64,000 nt of DNA from Burkholderia pseudomultivorans (GTDB lineage: Bacteria; Pseudomonadota; Gammaproteobacteria; Burkholderiales; Burkholderiaceae), in contig NZ_CP013377.1 of assembly GCF_001718415.1 (NCBI RefSeq), forward strand, positions 2,480,001-2,544,000. Reading direction: 5' to 3'. The notes under the pieces were generated by a model, which saw only the letters and a program-made list of their open reading frames with translations, had not been told where the DNA came from and did no database searches. Each line of letters begins with the position of its first letter. Within the stretch, counting starts at the first letter, position 1. The translations under genes were made by a program, and so were the position numbers. This document shows, in pieces, positions 17,335-25,038 of the stretch.

Positions 17335-17653
17335 CGGGGTGTCTCGCGGGATATCGGTATGGGTCTCGAACGCGCGGCGCGCGCGTTCGGCAGAGCGGTG
17401 CGGCACATCATAACGAGCCGAAAACATGCTGAAAAGCCTTTCACGTCCCGCATGCACGCACGCCCGCACATTTTTTCGCGCGGCGCGCGATGCATCTAGG
17501 TAGAACCTTTAGACGCGTTGGCGGCAACGCCATCTCCGCCATCAATCGTGCGAATGGTCGCGCGCTTTTTCGCGACGTACGCTTGGTTCATCGTCGACGA
17601 TCCGGCTGCAACCCGCGCATGCGATCGCCCTCTTCGTCCAGTCAGGAGCGTTC
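17335..17653. other. Divergent intergenic region, response regulator / iacG
   Basis: These 319 bases hold no convincing gene. They contain an AT-rich patch near 17470 (TTTTTT) and the CTTTAG element at 17507-17512, which lies in the looser symmetric setting CTAGGT-AGA-ACC-TTTAG. The iacG start has a good AGGAG site at 17643-17648. Confidence 0.55.
17507..17512 (+). promoter_or_regulatory. CTTTAG element upstream of iacG
   Basis: CTTTAG sits 142 bases before the iacG ATG, close to the spacing of the matching elements before the MFS gene and iacA. The flanking bases match less well than those of the other two copies. Confidence 0.3.
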
Positions 17654-18208
17654 ATGTCCTCAACTTCCGTCCCGTCCGATATCCGGCAACCGGCGCGCGT
17701 CGAACCGTCCGATGCGCAGAAGGCCTTCCGGCAGGCGATGGCCCATCTCGGCGCCGCCGTCAACGTGATCACGACCGCGGGGCCGCACGGCCGCTGCGGG
17801 ATCACCGCGAGCGCCGTGTGCTCGGTCACCGACGCGCCGCCGACGGTGCTCGTCTGCCTGAACCGGTCGAGCGCGATGCGCACGGTCTTCGAGCGCAATC
17901 GCCATGTCTGCATCAACGTGCTGCCCGCCGAGCACGAACTGCTCGCGCGGCATTTCGCGGGGCTGACCGAGCTGCCGATGGCGCGCCGCTTCGAACTGCC
18001 CGTCTGGGATCGCGGCGAGCAGGACGTGCCCGTGCTGCGCGACGCGCTCGCGAGCCTGCAGGGGACGATCGCCGAGATGAAGGAAGTCGGCTCGCATTCG
18101 GTGATGTTCATCGAGGCGACGACGATTCGCGTGCGCGACGACGGCGACAGCCTGATCTATTTCAGCCGCGCATTTCATCGCGTCGCACGGACGACCGGTC
18201 TACGCTGA
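17654..18208 (+). CDS. iacG: Flavin reductase partner of IacA
   Basis: The protein has 184 residues and belongs to the HpaC/RutF-type flavin reductase family with a split-barrel FMN fold. Diagnostic segments are AFRQAMAHLGAAVNVITT, the flavin-binding GITASAVCSVTDAPPTVLVCLNRSS and NVLPAEHELLARHFAG. It would use NAD(P)H to make reduced flavin for the monooxygenase IacA. The start ATG at 17654 has AGGAG upstream. It is transcribed away from the response regulator and apart from iacA, so the two partners are made from different promoters that share a CTTTAG element. Confidence 0.9.
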   Translation: MSSTSVPSDIRQPARVEPSDAQKAFRQAMAHLGAAVNVITTAGPHGRCGITASAVCSVTDAPPTVLVCLNRSSAMRTVFERNRHVCINVLPAEHELLARHFAGLTELPMARRFELPVWDRGEQDVPVLRDALASLQGTIAEMKEVGSHSVMFIEATTIRVRDDGDSLIYFSRAFHRVARTTGLR

Positions 18209-18228
18209 GCGGCACGGGCGCCGGCCGG

Positions 18229-19479
18229 TTATGCGGGCGTCCGCAGCGCGCGCTGCCCGGCCGCGAGCGCCGCGCCCGCGAACAGCGTCAGCGCCGAATA
18301 CACGAGCCCGCGCGCGAGCCCTGCGCTGTCCGATACCCAGCCGATCGCGACCGGCCCCGCGATCTGGCCGAACGCGAAGACCGTCGTAAACGCGCTGATG
18401 CCTTTCGCCCAGCCGTCGGGCGGCAGGTTGTGCCGTACGAACGCGGTCGTCGACGCGACCGCCGACAGGAAGGTCGCGCCGAACAGCACACCCGACGCGA
18501 ACGCGGCGACCGGATGCACGACCAGCGCGGGCATCAGCGTCGCGACGCCGAGCAGTGCGTTGAGCACCGCCAGCGCCTGGCCGCCGCGCATCCGGTCGAG
18601 CAGCCCCGACCACAGCCGTGCCGATACAACGGTCGCGACGCCGAGCATCACGTAGAACGCGGCGACCACGGTGCCGCTCATTCCCGCGCCGCGCAGCAGT
18701 GCGACGATGAAGGTCATGTAGCCGATATAGCCGACGCCGAACAGCCCGTAGCCGGCCAGCGCGAGCGCGAAGCGCGCGGGGCCCGCGGTCGCGGCCGCCG
18801 CGGCGGTGCCGCGCGGTCCGGCCTGCACCGGATGGGCGTGCTCGATGCGGCGCGCGGCCGACACGGCCGCTATCGCGAACAGCGCACACGCGAGCGCGAG
18901 CGCGAACCATGCCGGTTGCCAGCCGTGCATGCGATGCACGAGCGTCGCCGGCACCAGCAGCGACGACGCGACGATGCCCCAGCCCGTGCCGCCGTAATAG
19001 AGCCCGAGCAGCAGGCCGGCATCGCGCGGCGACGCCGACGCGAGCCGCGCGGCCAGCACGCCGCCGCTGATGAAGATCAGCGCGCTGCCGACGCCGGTCG
19101 CGAGCCGCTGCGCGAGCAGCGCGTCCATGCCGGAACTGAGGCCGCATGCGGCCATCAGGCACGCAGTCAGCGCACAGCCGGCCGCGAGCAGCGTGCCGGC
19201 CGCCCAACGCCGCGACAGCAGCGGAAACGCCAGCGCGCCGATCAGGTAGCCGGCCGCATTGGCCGTGTTCAGCGCGCCGGCCTGCGCGAAGCTCCAGCCG
19301 AGATCGGCCTTCATCGGCGGCAGCAGCAGCGCATACGAGAAGCGCGCGAGGCCAAGCGCGATCGCGCTGCCGAGCGACAGGCAGATCGCGAGCCGCCACG
19401 CGGCCATCCGATCGGGGTCCGTCGCGGCGGCCTCGGGCTGCGATGCGCCGGCGCGTTTTGCTGGCGACGCTGTGCGCAT
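18229..19479 (-). CDS. MFS transporter, YbfB/YjiJ type
   Basis: The protein has 416 residues with about 12 membrane segments. The first segments (LGLARFSYALLLPPMKADLGWSFAQAG, then NTANAAGYLIGALAFPLLSRR) are characteristic of the YbfB/YjiJ group of major facilitators (PF06779 type), whose substrates are mostly unknown. I chose the ATG at 19479 because GGAGA lies 7 bases upstream; a longer frame runs to 19548. It is convergent with iacG, only 20 bases apart, so it is probably not part of the auxin regulon. Confidence 0.82.
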   Translation of the reverse strand: MRTASPAKRAGASQPEAAATDPDRMAAWRLAICLSLGSAIALGLARFSYALLLPPMKADLGWSFAQAGALNTANAAGYLIGALAFPLLSRRWAAGTLLAAGCALTACLMAACGLSSGMDALLAQRLATGVGSALIFISGGVLAARLASASPRDAGLLLGLYYGGTGWGIVASSLLVPATLVHRMHGWQPAWFALALACALFAIAAVSAARRIEHAHPVQAGPRGTAAAAATAGPARFALALAGYGLFGVGYIGYMTFIVALLRGAGMSGTVVAAFYVMLGVATVVSARLWSGLLDRMRGGQALAVLNALLGVATLMPALVVHPVAAFASGVLFGATFLSAVASTTAFVRHNLPPDGWAKGISAFTTVFAFGQIAGPVAIGWVSDSAGLARGLVYSALTLFAGAALAAGQRALRTPA

Positions 19480-19525
19480 CGGATCGTCTCCGTTGTAGTT
19501 CGAGTCGTCGCGTGTTTGCATGCTG

Positions 19526-20029
19526 TTACGCCTGCACGTCGCCGCCAAGCCACTTGTACATCACGAGGCAGTCGACGAACCCGTGGCGCGCATGACGATA
19601 CGCGCGCGGCAGCCGGCCGACGACGTCGAACCCGAGTTTCTGCCAGAGCGCGACCGCCACCTCGTTGGTCGCGACCACCGAATTGAACTGCATCGCGAGA
19701 AAGCCGCGCTCGCGCGCGACCTGCTGCGAGTGCTCGCACATCAGTCGCGCGACGCCGCGTCCGCGTGCGGCCTCGCCGACCATGTAGCCGCAGTTGCAGA
19801 CATGATTGCCGGGGCCGGCGGCGTTCGCCTTCAGGTAGTAAGAACCGAGCAGCACGCCGTCCTCCTCGGCGACCCACGTGCACAGCGGCGCATCGAGCCA
19901 CTGCGCGCGCGCCGCGTCGGGCGTCGTCGCGGGATCGAACGCATAGGTTTCCTGCGCAGCGACCACCGCGTGATAGATGGGCCAGAACCGGGCAAAGTCG
20001 TCGTCGGTCATCGGGCGAAGCGTGATCAT
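19526..20029 (-). CDS. GNAT-family N-acetyltransferase
   Basis: The protein has 167 residues. It has the GNAT order: MITLRPMTDDDFARFWPIYHAVVAAQETYAF at the N-terminus, a central strand CGYMVGEAARGRGVARLMCEHSQQ with the acetyl-CoA pyrophosphate loop (RGRGVA), and the late AVALWQKLGFDVVGRLPRAYRH. The acceptor substrate is unknown. I chose the ATG at 20029 because the fold starts there; upstream codons to 20077 are open. It is 46 bases upstream of the MFS start on the same strand and may be co-transcribed. Confidence 0.85.
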   Translation of the reverse strand: MITLRPMTDDDFARFWPIYHAVVAAQETYAFDPATTPDAARAQWLDAPLCTWVAEEDGVLLGSYYLKANAAGPGNHVCNCGYMVGEAARGRGVARLMCEHSQQVARERGFLAMQFNSVVATNEVAVALWQKLGFDVVGRLPRAYRHARHGFVDCLVMYKWLGGDVQA

Positions 20030-20354
20030 GCGGATGCTCTCTTCAAGTAGATAGTGCGCACGGCGTCTGCAGTGCAAAGCGCGACGATGCGAAATCGCCG
20101 CCGCCGATTTCCTGAAACGGCTCGCAGCCGGACGCCGAATGTAGTTTTGGCCCCGATACTAAATTAATTGCCCCGACCCAGCATTGGTGTTTTCCCACGC
20201 CGCCCGAACCATCGGCACCGATGCTTGCGACGATGCGACATCGTTTTATGAAAAGCGACCGGTTATTTTTTTCCATCACGCGCGCCCGGCATGATCTCGC
20301 GTACGCGGCGACCCCACGCCGTGACGACAACCATCCTGCACCGGCGGAGACGAC
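20030..20354. other. Divergent intergenic region, acetyltransferase / phosphatase-like gene
   Basis: These 325 bases hold no gene I can support. They are less GC-rich than the surroundings, with AT-rich patches at about 20145-20175 (ACTAAATTAATTG) and 20243-20275 (ending in TTATTTTTTTCC), probably promoters. I see no hairpin followed by a T run in the correct order. Confidence 0.5.
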
Positions 20355-20909
20355 ATGAAGAAAGGCCCCTCCCTCAAGATCCTTGCGCTGCTTTGTTGCA
20401 TCGGCATCCAGTACGCGACGTCCGCGGTCGCTGACGAACCGAAGAAGGTCGCGTTCGTCGACACGGGCAACACCGGTCGCAGCGTGATGGCCGAAGCGAT
20501 CGCCGGTCAGCTGATCGAGCAGCGCCATGCGCACATCGCGGTAATCTCGCGCGCCGTCGACGAGGACCCGTACGACGTGAAGCCCGAGGAAAACGGCGTG
20601 ATCCTGATGAAGCGGCGCGGCATCGACACGTCCGCGCATCGCTCGGTGCAACTGAGCGCGAACGACGTCAAGCATTCCGACGTGATCCTGACGATGACCG
20701 ACAAGCACAAGGAGAAGGTGCTTGCGCTCTACCCGTCGGCCGCAGGCAAGGTGTACACGCTGGCCGAATATGCGACCGGCAAGCACCAGGACGTGCCCGA
20801 CGCATGGGGCAAGCCGATCGACTTCTACGAGTCGGTGACCGCGCAGCTCGACATGTTCATCCCGCCTGCGCTCGACAAGGTCGCGACGACGGCGCCCGCC
20901 AAGCAGTAA
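20355..20909 (+). CDS. Exported low-molecular-weight phosphatase-like protein lacking the catalytic Cys
   Basis: The protein has 184 residues. The first 26 residues form a signal peptide (KKGPSLKILALLCCIGIQYATSAVA). The rest follows the low-molecular-weight protein tyrosine phosphatase fold, with the P-loop aligned as FVDTGNTGRSVMAEA. Active enzymes have Cys-Thr-Gly-Asn-Thr-Cys-Arg-Ser; here the nucleophilic cysteine is D36 and the second cysteine is G41, while R42 and S43 are kept. The usual acid loop is still present as DVPDAWG (D149). The protein should be periplasmic and cannot use the standard cysteinyl-phosphate chemistry. It may be a pseudophosphatase or binding protein. The ATG at 20355 has GGAGACGAC upstream. 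No partner gene is obvious. Confidence 0.75.
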   Translation: MKKGPSLKILALLCCIGIQYATSAVADEPKKVAFVDTGNTGRSVMAEAIAGQLIEQRHAHIAVISRAVDEDPYDVKPEENGVILMKRRGIDTSAHRSVQLSANDVKHSDVILTMTDKHKEKVLALYPSAAGKVYTLAEYATGKHQDVPDAWGKPIDFYESVTAQLDMFIPPALDKVATTAPAKQ

Positions 20910-21225
20910 CGCCCGGCTGCCTGCCGGCCCGCGCGCGCGATGCGCTGCGGCCGGCGGGCTGCCGCCTTGCACGCAAGCTTTCCCGCCTTCGCGCCGCCCC
21001 CGGCGCGCACGCCCCCCGCATCGATTTCCCTGTACCTCCTCCACCTCGCCCGGCCATTCGGCCGAATCGCCGCCGTCCGCGTCGAATGAAAGAATGTTCG
21101 TGGTCCACATCACCGGGATCACGTCGCCGGAAACGCCGAACCCGAAAGGCAGCGCCATGCCGGCTGCCGGCGCCGGTATCCGGACCGCATCATTTTTCTT
21201 CCACCCATGTAACTTATAAGCTACA
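20910..21225. other. Intergenic region before the toxin-antitoxin pair
   Basis: I see no convincing gene in these 316 bases. The first half is GC-rich and featureless. The last 45 bases are AT-rich and carry the palindrome at 21209-21224 described separately. Confidence 0.5.
21209..21224. promoter_or_regulatory. Palindromic operator/promoter of the toxin-antitoxin operon
   Basis: GTAACTTATAAGCTAC is a near-perfect 16-base palindrome (one mismatched pair) ending one base before the toxin ATG at 21226. Its TATAA core could also act as a -10 element, which would leave a very short leader. Toxin-antitoxin operons are commonly autorepressed from such sites. Confidence 0.5.
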
Positions 21226-21558
21226 ATGCTCTCCAAGTTCGAACTGCTTCGCTATCGACGCGACGACGGTCGCGAGCCTTTCACCGAATGGCTGAACGCC
21301 GTGCGCGACAAGACCGTGCAGGCGCGCATCCGCGAACGGCTGCGTCGCGTGGAGGCGGGCAATTTCGGCGATTGCGAGCCGGTCGGCGAAGGGGTGATCG
21401 AACTGCGCATCCATGTCGGCGCCGGCTATCGCGTGTATTTCGGCCGGTACGGCGACGCGCTGATACTCCTGCTGTCCGGCGGCGACAAGCGCCGTCAAGC
21501 CGACAGCATCCGGCACGCGAAGGAATGCTGGTCGAACTGGAAACGGAGGCAAATGTGA
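21226..21558 (+). CDS. RelE/HigB-superfamily toxin (Gp49-like)
   Basis: The protein has 110 residues. It matches the Gp49-like addiction-module killer family of the RelE/ParE fold: the N-terminal EPFTEWLNAVRDKTVQARIRERLRRVEAGNFGD, the strand GVIELRIHVGAGYRVYFGRYGDALILLLSGGDKRRQ and the final helix DSIRHAKECW. Relatives in this fold mainly cut ribosome-bound mRNA. The toxin comes first and the antitoxin second, as in HigBA-like modules. The operator lies immediately before the ATG. The stop overlaps the antitoxin start. Confidence 0.87.
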   Translation: MLSKFELLRYRRDDGREPFTEWLNAVRDKTVQARIRERLRRVEAGNFGDCEPVGEGVIELRIHVGAGYRVYFGRYGDALILLLSGGDKRRQADSIRHAKECWSNWKRRQM

Positions 21559-21884
21559 GCAAGCTCAAAGGCGCGGTGTCGCACCACGACGCGGAAGTCG
21601 CCGAACTGCGCGCCGACCGCGAACTCGCGGTCGCGTATCTGAAAGTCGCGATGGAATCGCTCGACGATCCCGACAACCGCGCGGGCGCGCTGCTCGCGCT
21701 GCGCACGGTCGCGGAGGCTTACGGCGGGCTCGGCGCCGTCGCGGCCGAAGCCGGCATCAGCCGGGAATCGCTGTACCGCACGCTGTCGCCGAACGGCAAC
21801 CCCACGCTGAAAACCCTGCTCGCCGTCCTCAAGACCGTCGGCCTGCGCCTGTCGGTCGTGCCGGCCGATCACGCATCCGCGTAA
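21555..21884 (+). CDS. Helix-turn-helix antitoxin of the addiction module
   Basis: The protein has 109 residues. It starts at a GTG (21555) that overlaps the toxin stop by 4 bases, with GGAGG 5 bases upstream. The sequence matches the addiction-module antidote family: HDAEVAELRADRELAVAYLKVAMESLDDPDNRAGALLALRTVAEAYGG, then a Cro/C1-type helix-turn-helix (LGAVAAEAGISRESLYRTLS followed by NPTLKTLLAVLKTVGLRLSV). It should neutralise the toxin and, with it, repress the operon through the palindrome at 21209-21224. Confidence 0.87.
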   Translation: MSKLKGAVSHHDAEVAELRADRELAVAYLKVAMESLDDPDNRAGALLALRTVAEAYGGLGAVAAEAGISRESLYRTLSPNGNPTLKTLLAVLKTVGLRLSVVPADHASA

Positions 21885-21914
21885 GCGCGCCCGTCGGCGC
21901 CGCCGCTTCGCCGC

Positions 21915-23933
21915 TCACGGCTCGACCGTCCACACCAGCAGCACCCCGCCGGGCGCCGCATCCATCCGCGCTGGCGGATGCACGATCGTCGGCGCGATCG
22001 CGAGCGCCTGCGCAAGCGTCGCCGCATCGTCGATCGGCGTCGTGCGCACGATCGTCATCAACCGCGCCGGGTGATGCAGCGTCTCGCGATACAGCGCGCC
22101 GTACCACAGCGGCCGCGTGCCGCGCGCATCCGACAGCACGTACGGATAGCGCCACAGCCGCAGCACGAGTCGGCTGTCCGGGCTGCCCGGCTCGACGCGA
22201 ACGAACACGCGATGCGTGCTCTCGCCGTGCGTATAGCGCGGCAGCACCGGCAGCGTATCGGCCGACGCCTGCGGCAGCAGCCAGCGCAGCGCGGTCTGCG
22301 GCGACCACGGCGTCGCGCGCTGCCAGCCGGCCAGCGCGAGATGGCGAGCGAGCGTGTCCGGCGCCACGCACCATTGCAGCGGCAGATACTCCTCGCGATC
22401 GCCGCCGATCTCGGTGCGCCGCATCGGCACACGCTGCCAGCCGCCGCGCATCCACTGGTCGACGGTCATTGCGACCACGTCGCCCGGATGCGGACGCAAG
22501 CCGCGATCGGCCTGCCATTGCGCGGGAATCATCCACACGCCGGCGGTCGCCAGCACCACGACCAGCGTCACCAGCGCCCCCACCGGCTGCACGTGCTCGC
22601 GCACGCGCCAGTACGCATACGCACCCGCCAGCAGCGCGAACCACGCGAGCCCGAGACTCCAGCCGCCGAGCAGGCCCGACAGCCACGTGTCGCCGACATA
22701 CAGCCGCGCGAACCCGCCCAGCACGATCCACAGCACGACCGCCGTGACGACCGGAATGCGCCAGAGCACAGGCCGGTCGCGCACGAGCAGCCAGCCGACA
22801 CCGCTGCTCGCGAGGATCGCGAATGCCGCGTCGGCATCGGGCAGCGGCATGTGCGGCGCACCGGGCGGCAGGCTCGCCGGCGTCGCGCCCGGCGGCGTGA
22901 TGCCGAACGCCGGCACGAGCACGATCGCGATGCCGATCGTCGCGAGCCACCACGCCGCGCTGAGCCAGCAACGATGAATCATCAGCCACACGAGGAACGC
23001 GGCCGACACGATCAGCCCCGCATCGCGCCCGTGCAGCACGGCGAGCGCGCGCATCGCGGCGTCCACCGGCGGCGTGCGCAGATTCTGCAGGAACACGTAG
23101 AGCGCGACATCGGCATGCATCAGCGAATCGTTCGCGACGACATCCTGCACGACGCCGCCGAACAGCCACACGCAGCCGACGAACAGCAGCGCCAGCACGG
23201 GCACCGCGCCGGGCAGGCTGCGCGCGTGCGCGATCGCGTCGTGCAGCCGCGCGCCGAACCGCGGCCAGCGGCGTGCGCACGCATGCACAGCCGCGACCAG
23301 CGCCCGGCGCAGCAACGGCCAGCCGCGCCGCAACGTGATGCGCACGCCGAACCACACCGCCGCGACCAGCGCGGCGACGACCATCAGGATCGCGGCGACC
23401 CGCACGCTGATCGCCGCGGCCAGCACCGCCGATGCGCCGAACAGGATGCCCGGCGCGACGTGGACCGGCGCCCAAACCAGCGCCGATACGACATTGACTG
23501 GATAGAACGACCGGCGCGGCAGCGTCGCGCAGCCGACCACGACCGGCACGACCGCCCGCACCGGCGCGAGAAAGCGGGCGAGCACGATGCTCGTCGTGCC
23601 GTGGCGCAGCACGAACTGCTCGCCGCGCTCATACGCGGCCGCGTAGCCGAAGCGCACCCACCAGTTGCGGATCATCCCGCGATGGCGACGCCCGAGTTCG
23701 TAGCTGATGCCGTCGCCGACGATCGCGCCGGCGGCCGCGATGCCGATCGTGATCCAGGCGTCGAGCGCGCCGGCCCCGATCAGCGCACCGGCCGCGAACA
23801 TCACGGCGCCGGCCGGCACGATCGTGCCGATCAGCGCGATCGCCTCGGCGCAGGCGGTCGCGAACACGATCGCCAGCACGAGCGAAGGATGCGCGCCGAT
23901 CGTGCCGAGCCACGCATGGATCATGTCGCTCAT
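21915..23933 (-). CDS. DedA - PAP2-like - LssY C-terminal fusion membrane protein
   Basis: The protein has 672 residues and many membrane segments. Residues 1 to about 200 are a DedA/SNARE-associated domain with re-entrant helices (FATACAEAIALIGTIVPAG, GDGISYELGRRHR, LARFLAPVRAVVPVVVG). A PAP2-phosphatase-like membrane region follows (about 220-440), and the last 220 residues match the soluble LssY C-terminal domain. The PAP2 catalytic motifs are degraded: the usual PSGH segment reads PLPDADAAFA, and the SR-x5-H-x3-D motif reads ARLYVGDTWLSG, lacking both His and Asp. DedA proteins move or flip lipids. The start ATG at 23933 has GGAGCGCGCC upstream. Confidence 0.85.
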   Translation of the reverse strand: MSDMIHAWLGTIGAHPSLVLAIVFATACAEAIALIGTIVPAGAVMFAAGALIGAGALDAWITIGIAAAGAIVGDGISYELGRRHRGMIRNWWVRFGYAAAYERGEQFVLRHGTTSIVLARFLAPVRAVVPVVVGCATLPRRSFYPVNVVSALVWAPVHVAPGILFGASAVLAAAISVRVAAILMVVAALVAAVWFGVRITLRRGWPLLRRALVAAVHACARRWPRFGARLHDAIAHARSLPGAVPVLALLFVGCVWLFGGVVQDVVANDSLMHADVALYVFLQNLRTPPVDAAMRALAVLHGRDAGLIVSAAFLVWLMIHRCWLSAAWWLATIGIAIVLVPAFGITPPGATPASLPPGAPHMPLPDADAAFAILASSGVGWLLVRDRPVLWRIPVVTAVVLWIVLGGFARLYVGDTWLSGLLGGWSLGLAWFALLAGAYAYWRVREHVQPVGALVTLVVVLATAGVWMIPAQWQADRGLRPHPGDVVAMTVDQWMRGGWQRVPMRRTEIGGDREEYLPLQWCVAPDTLARHLALAGWQRATPWSPQTALRWLLPQASADTLPVLPRYTHGESTHRVFVRVEPGSPDSRLVLRLWRYPYVLSDARGTRPLWYGALYRETLHHPARLMTIVRTTPIDDAATLAQALAIAPTIVHPPARMDAAPGGVLLVWTVEP

Positions 23934-24040
23934 GGCGCGCTCCGGGAAACGGCGCCACCGCGCACCGGGCGCCGCTCAATCGCGGGGGAAACGTTCATCG
24001 GTTCATCTGCGCGTGCATGCCGTCGCGCGATCGGGGTGCG

Positions 24041-24493
24041 TCAGTCGAATTCGTGCTGACGCGCATCGGCCTCGAGCGGCGCGGCATCGTAGCCGACCGT
24101 CGCAATCTCGTGCAGATAGCGCGCAAGAAACGCGCCTACCGACCCGGCGGCCTCGTACTGATGCACATGGCGGAATTCGTGGGTGAGCAGCCGGCGCGTA
24201 TCGTGCCCGCGCAGCACGAACACCGCATGGCCGAGCGTCAGGCCGATCGTGCCGGGCGACAGCAGCCCGGTGTCGCGCGCGATCGCCGCGAGCGTCGGCG
24301 TATCGGGAAACGGCAGCCGATCGGCGACCACCACGCGGACCCGTTCCGGCTGCGCGACGCCGACCGACCGCGCGTCGTCGGCCTGCGACGGCGTCAGCGG
24401 CAGGCCCTGCGCGAGCCCGCGCGCGGCCTGCGCTTCGGCCCATGCGACGGCGTCGGGCAGCGCGGACGACAGTATGTCGGCAAGATCGATCAT
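24041..24493 (-). CDS. Small zincin-like metallopeptidase-type protein
   Basis: The protein has 150 residues. A zinc-binding helix motif HEFRH lies at 105-109 (LLTHEFRHVHQYE), followed about 30 residues later by E/D-rich sequence (ATVGYDAAPLEADARQHEFD), as in short DUF4157-like zincins. There is no signal peptide, so it is probably cytoplasmic. The start ATG at 24493 has GGAGGAG upstream. Its substrate is unknown. It is a single gene, 107 bases downstream of the DedA fusion gene on the same strand. Confidence 0.7.
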   Translation of the reverse strand: MIDLADILSSALPDAVAWAEAQAARGLAQGLPLTPSQADDARSVGVAQPERVRVVVADRLPFPDTPTLAAIARDTGLLSPGTIGLTLGHAVFVLRGHDTRRLLTHEFRHVHQYEAAGSVGAFLARYLHEIATVGYDAAPLEADARQHEFD

Positions 24494-25038
24494 CGCGGGC
24501 GCTCCTCCGATCGCAGGGTGGTTTCGGGCACCAGTTTAGTCCCGAATCGGGCCGGTCCGCGACGCGGCGCGCCGCATGCTCCGGCCGGCCGCTCGCGGGC
24601 GCGGCCAACGGGACGATCGACCGAGGTCGACATCAGGGATTACCCTTGCCCCGTCCGCGCCGATTATTTCGTTTCGGCATACATTCCGCCCGTTGTCATC
24701 CCGAAAATTTCCCCGATGTGTATCGTTTTTCGAATCGACGGAATATATTGATCAGAAGAACCGTCGCGGCGGCGAGCAGTTCGGCTGTCCCGCCGCGCCA
24801 TCCCGAAGAGGATCGCCAGGGTCTGTTTACCTATGAAACGTACATGCGAATGCCCGAAACCGCTCGCGGCACCACGCGCGGCGAGCGTCGTCCGGTCGAA
24901 CCGGGCAAGCGGCGAGCGACGTCGGCAGGTGGACGAGTCGAAACGCTCCCGCGACATGAACCTGCCAGCCTGGGGTTGCCTCGCGAGCGGCCGTTCGCGA
25001 CGCAATGCACCTCCGTTTCACAGGGAAGCCGACCGTAG
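24494..25038. other. Large intergenic region before a two-component operon
   Basis: These 545 bases lie between the divergent zincin-like gene and the response regulator. Several short open frames exist but none has both a ribosome site and plausible composition. A distinctly AT-rich stretch at 24660-24760 (around ATTATTTCG and GGAATATATTGATC) is the likely promoter and possibly regulatory zone. I see no RNA gene I can name. Confidence 0.5.

Noticed and set aside
20043..21236. A minus-strand open frame of about 1.2 kb opposite the phosphatase-like gene
   Set aside because: It lies antisense to a gene with a signal peptide and good start, and has no ribosome site or domain.
21226..21558. Prophage remnant, because the toxin belongs to a Gp49-like family
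   Set aside because: No other phage genes, integrase or attachment repeats are visible nearby.
24442..25038. Open frames in the gap before the NarL-type regulator
   Set aside because: No ribosome sites, biased composition and no recognisable fold; treated as non-coding.
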